64,000 bases of DNA from an uncultured Bacillaceae bacterium (GTDB lineage Bacteria; Bacillota; Bacilli; Bacillales; Bacillaceae_L), in NCBI GenBank assembly GCA_947497585.1, contig CANMHG010000008.1, forward strand, positions 62,001 through 126,000. The letters run 5' to 3'. Made by a program: the position numbers and the translations under genes. Shown in pieces: positions 1-8,752 of this stretch. A model generated the notes under the pieces. That model saw nothing but the letters and a program-made list of their open reading frames with translations. It had not been told where the DNA came from and ran no database searches. How positions within the stretch are numbered: position 1 is the stretch's first letter; each line of letters begins with the position of its first letter.

Positions 1-1
1 A

Positions 2-1546
2 ATGGATATTGCTCCAAAAGAAGCACTTATCAGACGTGGAAATAATGAAATGATGGTACATGTAGACGATATACAAATTGGTGACCTTATGATTGTAAAG
101 CCTGGTCAGAAGTTAGCCATGGATGGAATCGTTACAAAAGGCACATCGACTATTAATCAAGCTGCCATTACTGGTGAAAGCATGCCAGTTGCAAAAGTGA
201 TAAATGATGAGGTTTATGCAGGAACCTTAAACGAAGAAGGTCTAATTGAAGTAACTGTTACAAAAAAAATAGAAGACACGACACTAGCTAAAATCATCCA
301 TTTAGTAGAAGAAGCTCAAGCAGAAAGAGCACCTTCACAAGCTTTTGTAGATAAATTTGCAAAATATTATACTCCGTTAATTATCGTTCTCGCTTTCTTT
401 ATTGCGACAATCCCTCCACTATTTTTCAATGGAGATTGGAGTAATTGGATTTATCAAGGATTGGCGGTATTAGTTGTAGGCTGTCCATGTGCGCTCGTTG
501 TATCAACTCCAGTAGCTGTGGTGACTGCAATCGGAAATGCTGCTAGAAACGGTGTCCTAATTAAAGGTGGCGTATATTTGGAAGAAGCAGGATCTATAAA
601 GGTTATTGCTTTTGATAAAACGGGGACACTTACAAAAGGAGGACCAGTTGTAACAGATGTAGTAGTATATCGTAGAAATGAAAAAGAGATAATGTCTATT
701 GCAGCAGCTCTTGAAAAAGGCTCACAGCATCCTCTTGCCTCGGCAATCATGAAAAAGGCAGAAGATATTGGAGCTGACTTTAGCTCCGTAGCTATAGATG
801 ACTTCAAATCGATCACGGGTAAAGGAATAAGAGCAACAATAAACAACACTATTTATTTTGTAGGTAGTCCTAATCTTTTCAGGGAGTTACATCAAAAGAT
901 TGATAAGGATACAGAAGAACAGATTATTAGGCTTCAGTCTGACGGAAAGACAGTCATGGTTGTTGGTACTGACCAAGATATATACTCATTGATTGCAGTT
1001 GCAGACGAAATTAGAGAATCTTCAAAAGAGGTTATAAGTAAGCTTCACAATTTAGGGATTAAACACACTGTAATGCTTACTGGTGATAACAAGAGGACAG
1101 CTTTATCGATAGGAAAAAAAATCGGGGTTTCGGATATTAAAGCAGAACTTCTTCCAGAAGAGAAACTTAACTATATTAAGCAACTCCGTGCTGATCATCA
1201 AAGTGTAGCTATGGTCGGTGATGGTGTAAATGATGCACCTGCTCTTGCTGCTTCAACCATAGGTGTGGCAATGGGTGGCGCTGGTACAGATACAGCATTA
1301 GAAACAGCGGATATAGCCTTGATGTCTGATGATTTAAGCAAGCTACCTTATACAATTCAATTAAGTCGAAAAGCACTACGAATTATTAAACAAAATATAA
1401 CCTTTTCACTAGGAATAAAAGCTTTAGCACTGTTGTTAGTCATACCAGGGTGGTTAACACTATGGATTGCAATTTTTGCTGATATGGGAGCAACCTTGCT
1501 CGTGACTTTAAACAGCTTAAGGTTGTTGAAGATAAAAGAAAAATAG
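2..1546 (+). CDS. Heavy-metal P1B-type ATPase (Zn/Cd class, CadA/ZosA-like), 5' end missing
   Basis: C-terminal 514 residues of a metal-exporting P-type ATPase; the gene begins before the window, so the first Met is not the true start. Seen in order: actuator TGES (about residue 58), membrane CPC metal site (about 160), phosphorylation loop DKTGTLT (about 205), HP motif of P1B pumps (about 243) and hinge GDGVNDAP (about 405). Lys in the segment after the hinge (GIKAL) and Asp in FADMGA are the residues typical of the Zn/Cd/Pb (P1B-2) class rather than copper pumps. Role: ATP-driven efflux of divalent metal across the cell membrane. Cd versus Zn preference cannot be decided, because the N-terminal metal-binding domain is outside the window. 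Confidence 0.93.
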   Translation: MDIAPKEALIRRGNNEMMVHVDDIQIGDLMIVKPGQKLAMDGIVTKGTSTINQAAITGESMPVAKVINDEVYAGTLNEEGLIEVTVTKKIEDTTLAKIIHLVEEAQAERAPSQAFVDKFAKYYTPLIIVLAFFIATIPPLFFNGDWSNWIYQGLAVLVVGCPCALVVSTPVAVVTAIGNAARNGVLIKGGVYLEEAGSIKVIAFDKTGTLTKGGPVVTDVVVYRRNEKEIMSIAAALEKGSQHPLASAIMKKAEDIGADFSSVAIDDFKSITGKGIRATINNTIYFVGSPNLFRELHQKIDKDTEEQIIRLQSDGKTVMVVGTDQDIYSLIAVADEIRESSKEVISKLHNLGIKHTVMLTGDNKRTALSIGKKIGVSDIKAELLPEEKLNYIKQLRADHQSVAMVGDGVNDAPALAASTIGVAMGGAGTDTALETADIALMSDDLSKLPYTIQLSRKALRIIKQNITFSLGIKALALLLVIPGWLTLWIAIFADMGATLLVTLNSLRLLKIKEK

Positions 1547-1552
1547 GTATTT

Positions 1553-1584
1553 ATGCGCTTGGGGAGAGTTCAAGCGCTTTTTTG
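1553..1584 (+). terminator. Intrinsic terminator after the metal ATPase
   Basis: GCGCTTG and CAAGCGC form a 7-bp stem around a 9-nt loop, followed by TTTTTT, a few bases after the ATPase stop codon. Confidence 0.88.
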
Positions 1585-1703
1585 CGTTTTATAGGAAGAC
1601 TAAAAAGGACTAGCTGAATTTAGTTGGAAAAGCATTATTTTAAATTAGCATCATAATATTAATTTGACTCAAACTTTTGCCACTATTCTACATTGATTGT
1701 TTA

Positions 1704-1730
1704 AACCCTATTTATAATAGGGTTCTTTTT
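1704..1730 (+). terminator. Terminator-like hairpin upstream of the hpaB-like gene
   Basis: AACCCTA, a 7-nt loop and TAGGGTT followed by CTTTTT, ending about 33 bp before the ATG at 1763. It could be a second terminator for the upstream unit or an attenuator in the leader of the monooxygenase gene. No recognisable RNA aptamer precedes it. Confidence 0.5.
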
Positions 1731-1762
1731 ATAAATTCAGGATATTTATATAAAAGGGTGGG

Positions 1763-3202
1763 ATGAACGTGCCTGCGATAGATGGACCAACTTTTTTAAA
1801 GAGAATAAGTCAGTTACAAGCAGAAATATGGTGTGATGGTCAAAAGATTGACCAAAACATATGTGAGCATAAAGCATTTAAAGGGATTTTAAAAAGTAAA
1901 GCACGGCTATTTGACATTCAGTTGGATAAAAAGAAACAAGGGTTTATGACATACAAGTCTCCTTTGACTAAAGAAAAAGTAGGAACCTCTTTCTTACAAC
2001 CTAGAACAAAAGAAGATTTAGAAATGAGAAGGCTAATGATTCAGGAGTGGGCAAAAACATCAGGAGGTATGATGGGTAGATCTCCAGATTATATGAATAC
2101 AGGCATTATGGCTCTTGGTTCAGCTTCGGATGTCTTTGGGGATAAGTATGGTCAAAATATCAAACGTTTATATGAAAATGCTAGAGAAAAGGACCTTACA
2201 TTTTCACACACTTTTGTAAGTCCTCAGGTGAACCGTTCTCTAGCATACTATGAAGATAGTGAGCTGCCTATATCAGCACAGGTCGTAGAAGAGAAAAGTG
2301 ACGGAATAATTATTAAGGGAGCAAGATTGCTAGCAACTCAGGGCGGCATTACTGACGAAATATTAGTTTTACCTGTTGGTGGGAAGTTTATCGAAGAGCC
2401 TTTTGTTTATGCCTTTTCGATTCCTAGTAATACCCCTAATTTGAAGTTTATTTGCCGTGAATCTTTTGGTTATCGTGATTCAACATTTGACCATCCCCTG
2501 TCTGCACGCTTTGAAGAGATGGATACAATCGTTGTGTTTAACAATGTGTTTGTCCCATGGGAGCGTGTTTTCCTCCATAAAAACTATGAGACTGCTGCTA
2601 AAATGTATGAAGAGTCAAAGTTTTACCCATTTTTACTTCATCAGGCCGTTTCGAGGCAAGTGGTTAAAATAGAATTCCTACTAGGAGTTGCACAGTTAAT
2701 TGTTGAATCTATTGATATCAGTGGATATCAACACGTTCAGGAAAAGGTCAGTGAAATAATTTCTGGCTATGAATCTTTAAAAGCTCTTTTGTTAGTTTCT
2801 GAGCTTCAAGCAAAGGTGGATATAAGAGGAACAATGATTCCAGATGCGGCCCCATTGTATGCAGCAATTACCTCATTTCAAAGACTCTATCCAAGATTTA
2901 TAGAAATAGTTCAGTTGTTGGGAGCAAGTGGACTAATCTCAATTCCAACAGAATGTGATTTTGACTCCGAAATTCGCCCTGACTTAGACCAGTATTTACA
3001 AGGAGCATCTTGCAATGCTCTAGAGAGAACAAAACTATTTAGGCTAGCTTGGGATATAAGTTTAAGTGCCTTTGGAGGACGACAAACCCTATATGAAAGA
3101 TTCTTTTTTGGTGACCCAGTGCGTCTTAGCACAGGATATTACAATGGCTATGAAAAAGATCGAGCTATAAGGTTAGCAAAGTCGCTACTTGAAATGGACT
3201 AA
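1763..3202 (+). CDS. HpaB-family flavin-dependent monooxygenase (4-hydroxyphenylacetate 3-hydroxylase large-component-like)
   Basis: 479 residues, the usual length for FADH2-dependent aromatic hydroxylases of the HpaB/PvcC/YoaI group, which need a separate flavin reductase. The whole chain has the acyl-CoA-dehydrogenase-like HpaB layout: an N-terminal domain with MMGRSPDYMNTG, a central beta domain containing the conserved FVPWERVF segment, and a helical C-terminal domain with LLGASGLISIPTE. Start is ATG 1763, with AAAGGGTGGG just upstream. No reductase (HpaC-like) or ring-cleavage gene lies beside it, so it must use a reductase encoded elsewhere. The substrate is unknown; other phenols are as plausible as 4-hydroxyphenylacetate. 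Confidence 0.85.
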   Translation: MNVPAIDGPTFLKRISQLQAEIWCDGQKIDQNICEHKAFKGILKSKARLFDIQLDKKKQGFMTYKSPLTKEKVGTSFLQPRTKEDLEMRRLMIQEWAKTSGGMMGRSPDYMNTGIMALGSASDVFGDKYGQNIKRLYENAREKDLTFSHTFVSPQVNRSLAYYEDSELPISAQVVEEKSDGIIIKGARLLATQGGITDEILVLPVGGKFIEEPFVYAFSIPSNTPNLKFICRESFGYRDSTFDHPLSARFEEMDTIVVFNNVFVPWERVFLHKNYETAAKMYEESKFYPFLLHQAVSRQVVKIEFLLGVAQLIVESIDISGYQHVQEKVSEIISGYESLKALLLVSELQAKVDIRGTMIPDAAPLYAAITSFQRLYPRFIEIVQLLGASGLISIPTECDFDSEIRPDLDQYLQGASCNALERTKLFRLAWDISLSAFGGRQTLYERFFFGDPVRLSTGYYNGYEKDRAIRLAKSLLEMD

Positions 3203-3211
3203 AAGAATATT

Positions 3212-3246
3212 AAAAGACCTATTGATTAATTTGAATAGGTCTTTTT
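3212..3246 (+). terminator. Intrinsic terminator after the hpaB-like gene
   Basis: AAAAGACCTATT and AATAGGTCTTTTT form a 10-12 bp stem with a T tract, starting 10 bp after the stop codon. Confidence 0.88.
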
Positions 3247-3281
3247 CGTATAGAATGTTGTTTAAAATATAGTTAATTTAA

Positions 3282-3418
3282 GAGTGAATTGGAGCGGAAG
3301 GCACTTGACTCCTGCGGGAAGTGAGGAAAGTGCGAGACCCCACAGGTGCAGAGCGCCGAGGAGGCTCGCATTCCTCCCCGCGGAAAGCAAGTGCCTGCAG
3401 CGGAAAGGAACGGTCTAA
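3282..3418 (+). repeat. GC-rich palindromic intergenic repeat, copy A
   Basis: About 137 bp, far richer in G+C than its surroundings. It carries the family cores GACTCCTGCGGG, GAGACCCC, CGAGGAGGCTCG and CCCGCGGAAAGC. The outer arms GGCACTTG/CAAGTGCC and inner arms GCGAG/CTCGC can fold as nested stems. It lies between convergent genes (hpaB-like and DUF2269). Further copies are at 34961, 35226, 43843, 52666, 58127 and, diverged, 62278. Confidence 0.9.
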
Positions 3419-3446
3419 GCTCAAATTAGAAAAGAGTCCTTAAGTA

Positions 3447-3905
3447 CTAAAGAACAGGTTTCCAAATCATTAGAATAAACAATAATGTCCCTAGTGCTGT
3501 CGCAATATAAAATTGATTGCTAATCTTAGATAATAGTAGATTTTGCTCCTGTGGTAAATCAACCGCATCTTTATTCTTCTCGTCAAAAACCCAAGCAGCT
3601 AACCTTTTGGATTTTGGCTCAATGACCCCGATAACCACAATTTGAATGATAATATACAGGACCAGGGAACCAATTAGCCAAAGATTTAGAAAGGAACCAT
3701 AGTTTCCTAGAATCACAAGCAAAATCCCTGTAAGAACAGCGATCGTTCCTCCGATTTTCGGAAAGAAGTTTAGCATTTGTGACATGGCCATAGAATGACG
3801 AAGTGTTACAGCATCTTGATTTTTTCTTAATAACATATGAGCAAAATAAGTTGGCCCTATTCCAATAATAGCCGATAAAACATGAATAAGTACAAGAATC
3901 TTCAT
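3447..3905 (-). CDS. DUF2269 family integral membrane protein
   Basis: 152 residues with four hydrophobic segments (roughly 2-24, 52-70, 77-98 and 130-150). The opening MKILVLIHVLSAIIGIGPTYF resembles DUF2269 proteins, small four-helix membrane proteins of unknown role. Start is ATG 3905 with GAAAGAGGTG upstream. It lies next to, and in the same direction as, an MFS transporter gene whose start is 1.2 kb upstream and whose stop is 82 bp away, so co-transcription is possible. No catalytic motif is visible; the N-terminal His and Pro residues in the membrane are the only notable polar positions. Confidence 0.75.
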   Translation of the reverse strand: MKILVLIHVLSAIIGIGPTYFAHMLLRKNQDAVTLRHSMAMSQMLNFFPKIGGTIAVLTGILLVILGNYGSFLNLWLIGSLVLYIIIQIVVIGVIEPKSKRLAAWVFDEKNKDAVDLPQEQNLLLSKISNQFYIATALGTLLFILMIWKPVL

Positions 3906-3986
3906 GTAAATTACACCTCTTTCTAGTACTTTTTATTTATTACATTAGTACCATACGAATAATATTTATGCAACAAATATTTCCAA

Positions 3987-5123
3987 TTATTCCATTTCCC
4001 TCATTTTTAATTTACTCCCAACTACAAGGTTAATTGTAAAAAGTGCTATAAGAAGCAGGATGAGATTGTTGAAGACGAGGAACTCTGCTAGAACTGGCCC
4101 AAGGCTTGCTCCTGTTAATAAGGTAAAAGAGTAGATAGAAATTGCACTTCCACGATGCTTCCCACTATTTATTCCTATGAAGGAAATAATAGAGGGTAAA
4201 AGTAAGGAAATCGATGCAACGAAAAGGATGGATAAGATAGCAATACCTTCAGGAGAAGATATTATCAGGAGTGGAAATAAACTACAAATGGTTAAACAAA
4301 GTCCAAGTATTAACGTTTTCATTTCTCCAACAGCTGCAACAAACTTTCCTGTGAAAATTGAAAGTAAAGCCCCTATAAGTCCTACACCACGAATTGCAAA
4401 TAATACATCTGACTCAACCTGTAATTCATTTGTTAAATATCTAGTTATCCCATCATAAAAGGCGACAAATGTTAGCAGTAGAGTAAAGGTAATGAAGTAA
4501 CACTTAACTAATAATGGATTTCTAAGTAAATGAACCATATTTTTGATTACATCTCTAGTTTGGCTTGAAACTTTTTTCTTTGGAAAAAGAACAATTCCAA
4601 TTAAGAATAGAACAAAATACACCAATCCAAATAAATGAAAAACAAATTCCCAACTAAGGATATCTGAAACATACGAGCTTACTAGTTGACCCAATATTCC
4701 TGCCATTAAAAAACCACTGTTTATTAAGGCAAGTACCAGTGTTCTAGGTTTGGTAGGAAATAAATCAAACGTATAGGAAAAGGCAACAGGAGCAAAGGTG
4801 GCTAATGCTATTCCTTGTAGTCCTCTTGAAAGATATAAAAGTGATTCACTTGTTGAAAGACCAACGAAGATAGTAGTAATACTTGAACATAAAAGCCCGA
4901 GCACAATGACAAGCTTTCGACCAAACTTTTCGGACATGGGCCCAAACATAAGTAAGCCAATAGCATAGCAAAATGAAAACACACTACTTGCTAATACAGC
5001 TGTTGTCGTAGAGATATTTAAGTCTAGGGAAATATCATGATAAATAGGAATTAACGTATATATGTTGCTTGCAATTGAAATTCCAGTAAAGACTAAGAAA
5101 ATAGCAATGAAAAGTAATCTCAT
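3987..5123 (-). CDS. Major facilitator superfamily transporter
   Basis: 378 residues, about 12 transmembrane segments, with the MFS loop 2-3 signature region GPMSEKFGRKLVIVLG near residue 61. The family assignment is clear. The substrate is not, though similar small MFS proteins in Bacillus are drug or metabolite exporters. Start is ATG 5123, with AAAAAAGGAAG 8-10 bp upstream. It is transcribed divergently from addB across a 131-bp AT-rich gap that must hold both promoters. No regulator gene is adjacent. Confidence 0.88.
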   Translation of the reverse strand: MRLLFIAIFLVFTGISIASNIYTLIPIYHDISLDLNISTTTAVLASSVFSFCYAIGLLMFGPMSEKFGRKLVIVLGLLCSSITTIFVGLSTSESLLYLSRGLQGIALATFAPVAFSYTFDLFPTKPRTLVLALINSGFLMAGILGQLVSSYVSDILSWEFVFHLFGLVYFVLFLIGIVLFPKKKVSSQTRDVIKNMVHLLRNPLLVKCYFITFTLLLTFVAFYDGITRYLTNELQVESDVLFAIRGVGLIGALLSIFTGKFVAAVGEMKTLILGLCLTICSLFPLLIISSPEGIAILSILFVASISLLLPSIISFIGINSGKHRGSAISIYSFTLLTGASLGPVLAEFLVFNNLILLLIALFTINLVVGSKLKMREME

Positions 5124-5254
5124 AACAAAACTTCCTTTTTTTAGGTGTAAGTACCAATGGTATTTAGGTGCTTTCGTTTGTTAGTTAAAGTAAAATAAAC
5201 TAATAAACTAATTTTCTTATAGCATATTAAATTCTCATACGGAGGGTTAAATAA

Positions 5255-8200
5255 ATGTCAGTACACTTTATATTGGGACGGGCTGGTAGTGGCAAGACTT
5301 CAACCATTATCCACGAAATTCGTGAGAAATTGTTAGACAATCCAACAGGTAATCCACTAGTATATCTTGTTCCAGACCAGATGACGTTTCAATCAGAATA
5401 CGATCTTATTAACACACCTGGTTTAGGTGGCATGATGCGTGCACAAGTATTTAGCTTTACACGTCTTGCCTGGCGAGTATTACAAGAAACAGGTGGTATG
5501 AGTCGTTACCATTTAAATAACGTTGGCGTAAACATGGTCCTTCGAAAAATAATTGAGCAGCGCAAGTCTGAGTTAAAGGTCTTCTCTCGTGCTTCTGAGA
5601 AAACTGGATTTATCACACAGATGGAAGAAATGATTGCTGAATTTAAGAGGTACTGTGTTTCTGGGGAAAACCTATCAGAAGCCACAATTGATGCAAATAC
5701 AGATGCAAATCAGGTTTTATCTGATAAGTTGCATGATTTAAAGTTAATTTATGATGACTTAGAACTCCACCTTTCGAGCAAGTATGTAGATTCGGAAGAT
5801 TATTTACGATTGTTAGCAGAAAAAATAAAATCTTCTTCATACCTTGAAGATGCTGAAATTTATATAGATGGATTTCATAGCTTTACACCTCAAGAATATG
5901 AAGTGTTAGCACAGTTAATGAGAAAGTGTAAGTCAGTGACTATCGCCTTAACCGTTGACAAACGTTATGACGATCACCCACCACATGAACTAAGTCTTTT
6001 TAGAATGACTGGTCAGACATACCAAACGATACGAGAAATTGCCCGTGAAAATAAAATAAACATTGAAGAACCATTACTATTATTAAAAGAGCCTTTTAGG
6101 TTTGCGGAGACACCTTCTCTTGCGCACCTTGAGAGAAATTTCGATACAAGGCCCACAGTTCCCTTTCATTCAGAAACAGCCATATCCATTGGACAAGCTG
6201 TAAACCGCCGTGCAGAAATAGAAGGAATCGCCAGGGAGATTCGAAAGCTCGTTCGTGAAGAAAACTATCGTTATCGCGATATTGCCTTATTGGTACGAAA
6301 TTCAAATGATTATCACGAAATGATTGAAACAATTTTTAAAGACTATGAACTTCCTTTTTTTATTGATCAAAAACGATCAATGCTTAATCATCCTTTAATT
6401 GAATTCATACGTTCGAGCTTAGAAGTCATTACAGGTAACTGGAGATATGAAGCTATTTTCCGTTGTGTAAAAACAGATCTGTTGTTTCCACTGGGTGAAA
6501 ATAAACACCGTTTAAGAGAAGAAATGGACAAGCTAGAAAACTATTGTTTAGAGTACGGTATACAAGGAAACCGCTGGACAACTAAGGACCGTTGGACCTA
6601 TAAGAAACTTCGAGCATTAGAGAATACAGACTTTGGTCAAACGGATAAAGAAAAAGAAATAGAAGATAAGCTGAATACATTAAGAGACATGATTGTTCAA
6701 CCGTTATTAGCTTTACAGCAGCGTCTTAAAAAAGCACAGGATGGTCGAGGGCTGTGTGAGGCACTTTATCTGTTTTTAGAAGATCTTAACATTCCGGAAA
6801 AAATGGAAGAATTGAAAATCGAAGCAGAAGAAAAAGGAAATCTTGAAGAGGCAAGAGAGCACGACCAAGTTTGGAAGGCAGTAATTGATTTGCTTGATCA
6901 GTTTGTTGAAATTATGCCTAATGAGAAGGTTAGTTTAAGGCTTTTTAGTGACATGCTGGAATCAGGAATGGAAAGCATGAAATTCGCATTGGTTCCACCT
7001 GCCATAGATCAGGTATTAGTGGCTAGTCTTGAGCGCTCTCGTTTTTCAAACATCAAATGTACATTTATTATTGGGGCAAATGATGGGGTTATTCCAGCCA
7101 AGCCTAAGGATGATGGTGTATTGTCTGAATCAGATCGAGATCAATTAAGTGAGAGTGGGATTAAGCTAGCACCTGGAAGTAGGGAGCTTTTACTAGATGA
7201 GAACTTTTTAATCTATAATGCACTAACTAGTGCTGCACACAAAGTATATGTCAGTTATCCATTGGCTGATGAAGAAGGGAAAACGTTACTTCCTTCGGTT
7301 ATCCTTGGAAGGTTAAAAGATCTGTTTCCATCCATCCAATATAAATTTTATGTCAATGAGCCAGGGGAGTTATCTATAGAAGAACAACTGTTGTATGCGG
7401 TTAATCCTTCGGTTGCTTTATCTTATTTGACCGCACAGCTTCAAACATGGAAAAAATTATATCCAGTAGAACCTCTGTGGTGGGATATTTATAACTATTT
7501 TATGAAACATGAACAACTAAAAGGTCAAGCAAAGCATGTGTTAGGAAGTTTGTTTTACAAAAATACACCGGAAAAGTTGTCAGCAGACCTTTCAAAAGAG
7601 TTATACGGTGAAACAATCCAGGGAAGTGTTTCAAGAATGGAAGTATTCCAAGGGTGTCCGTTTTCTCATTTTGTAAGCTATGGATTAGGTTTGAAGGAAC
7701 GAAAAGTATTTCGTTTAGAAGCACCTGATATAGGGCAGCTTTTTCATGCAGCACTTAAACAAATCGCAGATATGCTTCATGCTCGTAAATTGGATTGGCG
7801 TGACCTTACGAAAGAACAATGTAATCAATTAGCAATAGAAGCAGTAGATTTGCTTGCTCCAAGACTGCAAAGAGAAATACTATTAAGTTCAAATCGATTT
7901 CAATACATCAAACGGAAACTACAACACATCATCAGTCGTGCGTCTGGTATTTTAAGCGACCATGCAAAAGCAAGTGGATTTGCTCCATTAGGTTTAGAAA
8001 TTGATTTTGGTAAAAAAGGCACTTTACCTCCAATTCAAGTTGAACTTGATAACGGAAGCAAAATGGAACTGATCGGTCGTATTGATAGAGTGGATAAGGC
8101 TGAGAGCTCTAAGGGTATTCTTTTACGTATTGTCGACTATAAATCCAGCCAGAAGAGCTTAAACTTATCTGAAGTATACTATGGACTAGCTTTACAGATG

Positions 8201-8752
8201 TTAACCTATTTAGATGTTGTGATCACTCATTCGAAGGACTGGATAGGAACTAAAGCAACGCCGGCTGGAGTATTATACTTCCATGTTCATAATCCGATGA
8301 TTAATAGTAAAAATGCCATGAATGAAGAGTCTATCGAAGAAGAAATCTTTAAACGCTTTAAGATGAAAGGTCTATTACTTGGAGACGAAGAAGCTGTACG
8401 GTTAATGGATCAAACCTTAGAAACTGGTTATTCTCAAATTGTTCCAGCTGCAATAAAAACAAAGGGTGGCTTTTATTCAACCTCAGCAATTGCAAGTGAA
8501 GATGATTTAGGACATTTACGAACTCATATTAGGGGTATCTTTAAGAATATTGGTAACCGTATTACCGAGGGAAATGTTGACATTAATCCTTATAAGCTAA
8601 AGGATAAAACACCTTGTACGTATTGTTCATATAAAACTGTTTGTCAATTTGACCAATCAGTAGAAGACAACGACTATAGAGTACTAGTTCAAGAGAAAAA
8701 TGATGATGTACTTGAGAAGGTAAGGAAGGGAGGAACTAGCTTTGAGTTCTAA
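5255..8752 (+). CDS. addB: ATP-dependent helicase/nuclease subunit B
   Basis: 1165 residues, same length class as B. subtilis AddB. AddAB resects double-strand breaks and loads RecA after recognising Chi. Walker A GRAGSGKT is at residues 8-15. The C-terminal RecB-like nuclease has the IVDYKSS motif with Asp961. The four iron-sulfur ligands are all present: Cys801 (QGCPF), Cys1121, Cys1124 and Cys1130 (CTYCSYKTVC), which are the same positions known in B. subtilis AddB. Start is ATG 5255 behind ACGGAGGG. The 3' end overlaps addA by 11 bp, so the subunits are translationally coupled. Confidence 0.98.
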   Translation: MSVHFILGRAGSGKTSTIIHEIREKLLDNPTGNPLVYLVPDQMTFQSEYDLINTPGLGGMMRAQVFSFTRLAWRVLQETGGMSRYHLNNVGVNMVLRKIIEQRKSELKVFSRASEKTGFITQMEEMIAEFKRYCVSGENLSEATIDANTDANQVLSDKLHDLKLIYDDLELHLSSKYVDSEDYLRLLAEKIKSSSYLEDAEIYIDGFHSFTPQEYEVLAQLMRKCKSVTIALTVDKRYDDHPPHELSLFRMTGQTYQTIREIARENKINIEEPLLLLKEPFRFAETPSLAHLERNFDTRPTVPFHSETAISIGQAVNRRAEIEGIAREIRKLVREENYRYRDIALLVRNSNDYHEMIETIFKDYELPFFIDQKRSMLNHPLIEFIRSSLEVITGNWRYEAIFRCVKTDLLFPLGENKHRLREEMDKLENYCLEYGIQGNRWTTKDRWTYKKLRALENTDFGQTDKEKEIEDKLNTLRDMIVQPLLALQQRLKKAQDGRGLCEALYLFLEDLNIPEKMEELKIEAEEKGNLEEAREHDQVWKAVIDLLDQFVEIMPNEKVSLRLFSDMLESGMESMKFALVPPAIDQVLVASLERSRFSNIKCTFIIGANDGVIPAKPKDDGVLSESDRDQLSESGIKLAPGSRELLLDENFLIYNALTSAAHKVYVSYPLADEEGKTLLPSVILGRLKDLFPSIQYKFYVNEPGELSIEEQLLYAVNPSVALSYLTAQLQTWKKLYPVEPLWWDIYNYFMKHEQLKGQAKHVLGSLFYKNTPEKLSADLSKELYGETIQGSVSRMEVFQGCPFSHFVSYGLGLKERKVFRLEAPDIGQLFHAALKQIADMLHARKLDWRDLTKEQCNQLAIEAVDLLAPRLQREILLSSNRFQYIKRKLQHIISRASGILSDHAKASGFAPLGLEIDFGKKGTLPPIQVELDNGSKMELIGRIDRVDKAESSKGILLRIVDYKSSQKSLNLSEVYYGLALQMLTYLDVVITHSKDWIGTKATPAGVLYFHVHNPMINSKNAMNEESIEEEIFKRFKMKGLLLGDEEAVRLMDQTLETGYSQIVPAAIKTKGGFYSTSAIASEDDLGHLRTHIRGIFKNIGNRITEGNVDINPYKLKDKTPCTYCSYKTVCQFDQSVEDNDYRVLVQEKNDDVLEKVRKGGTSFEF

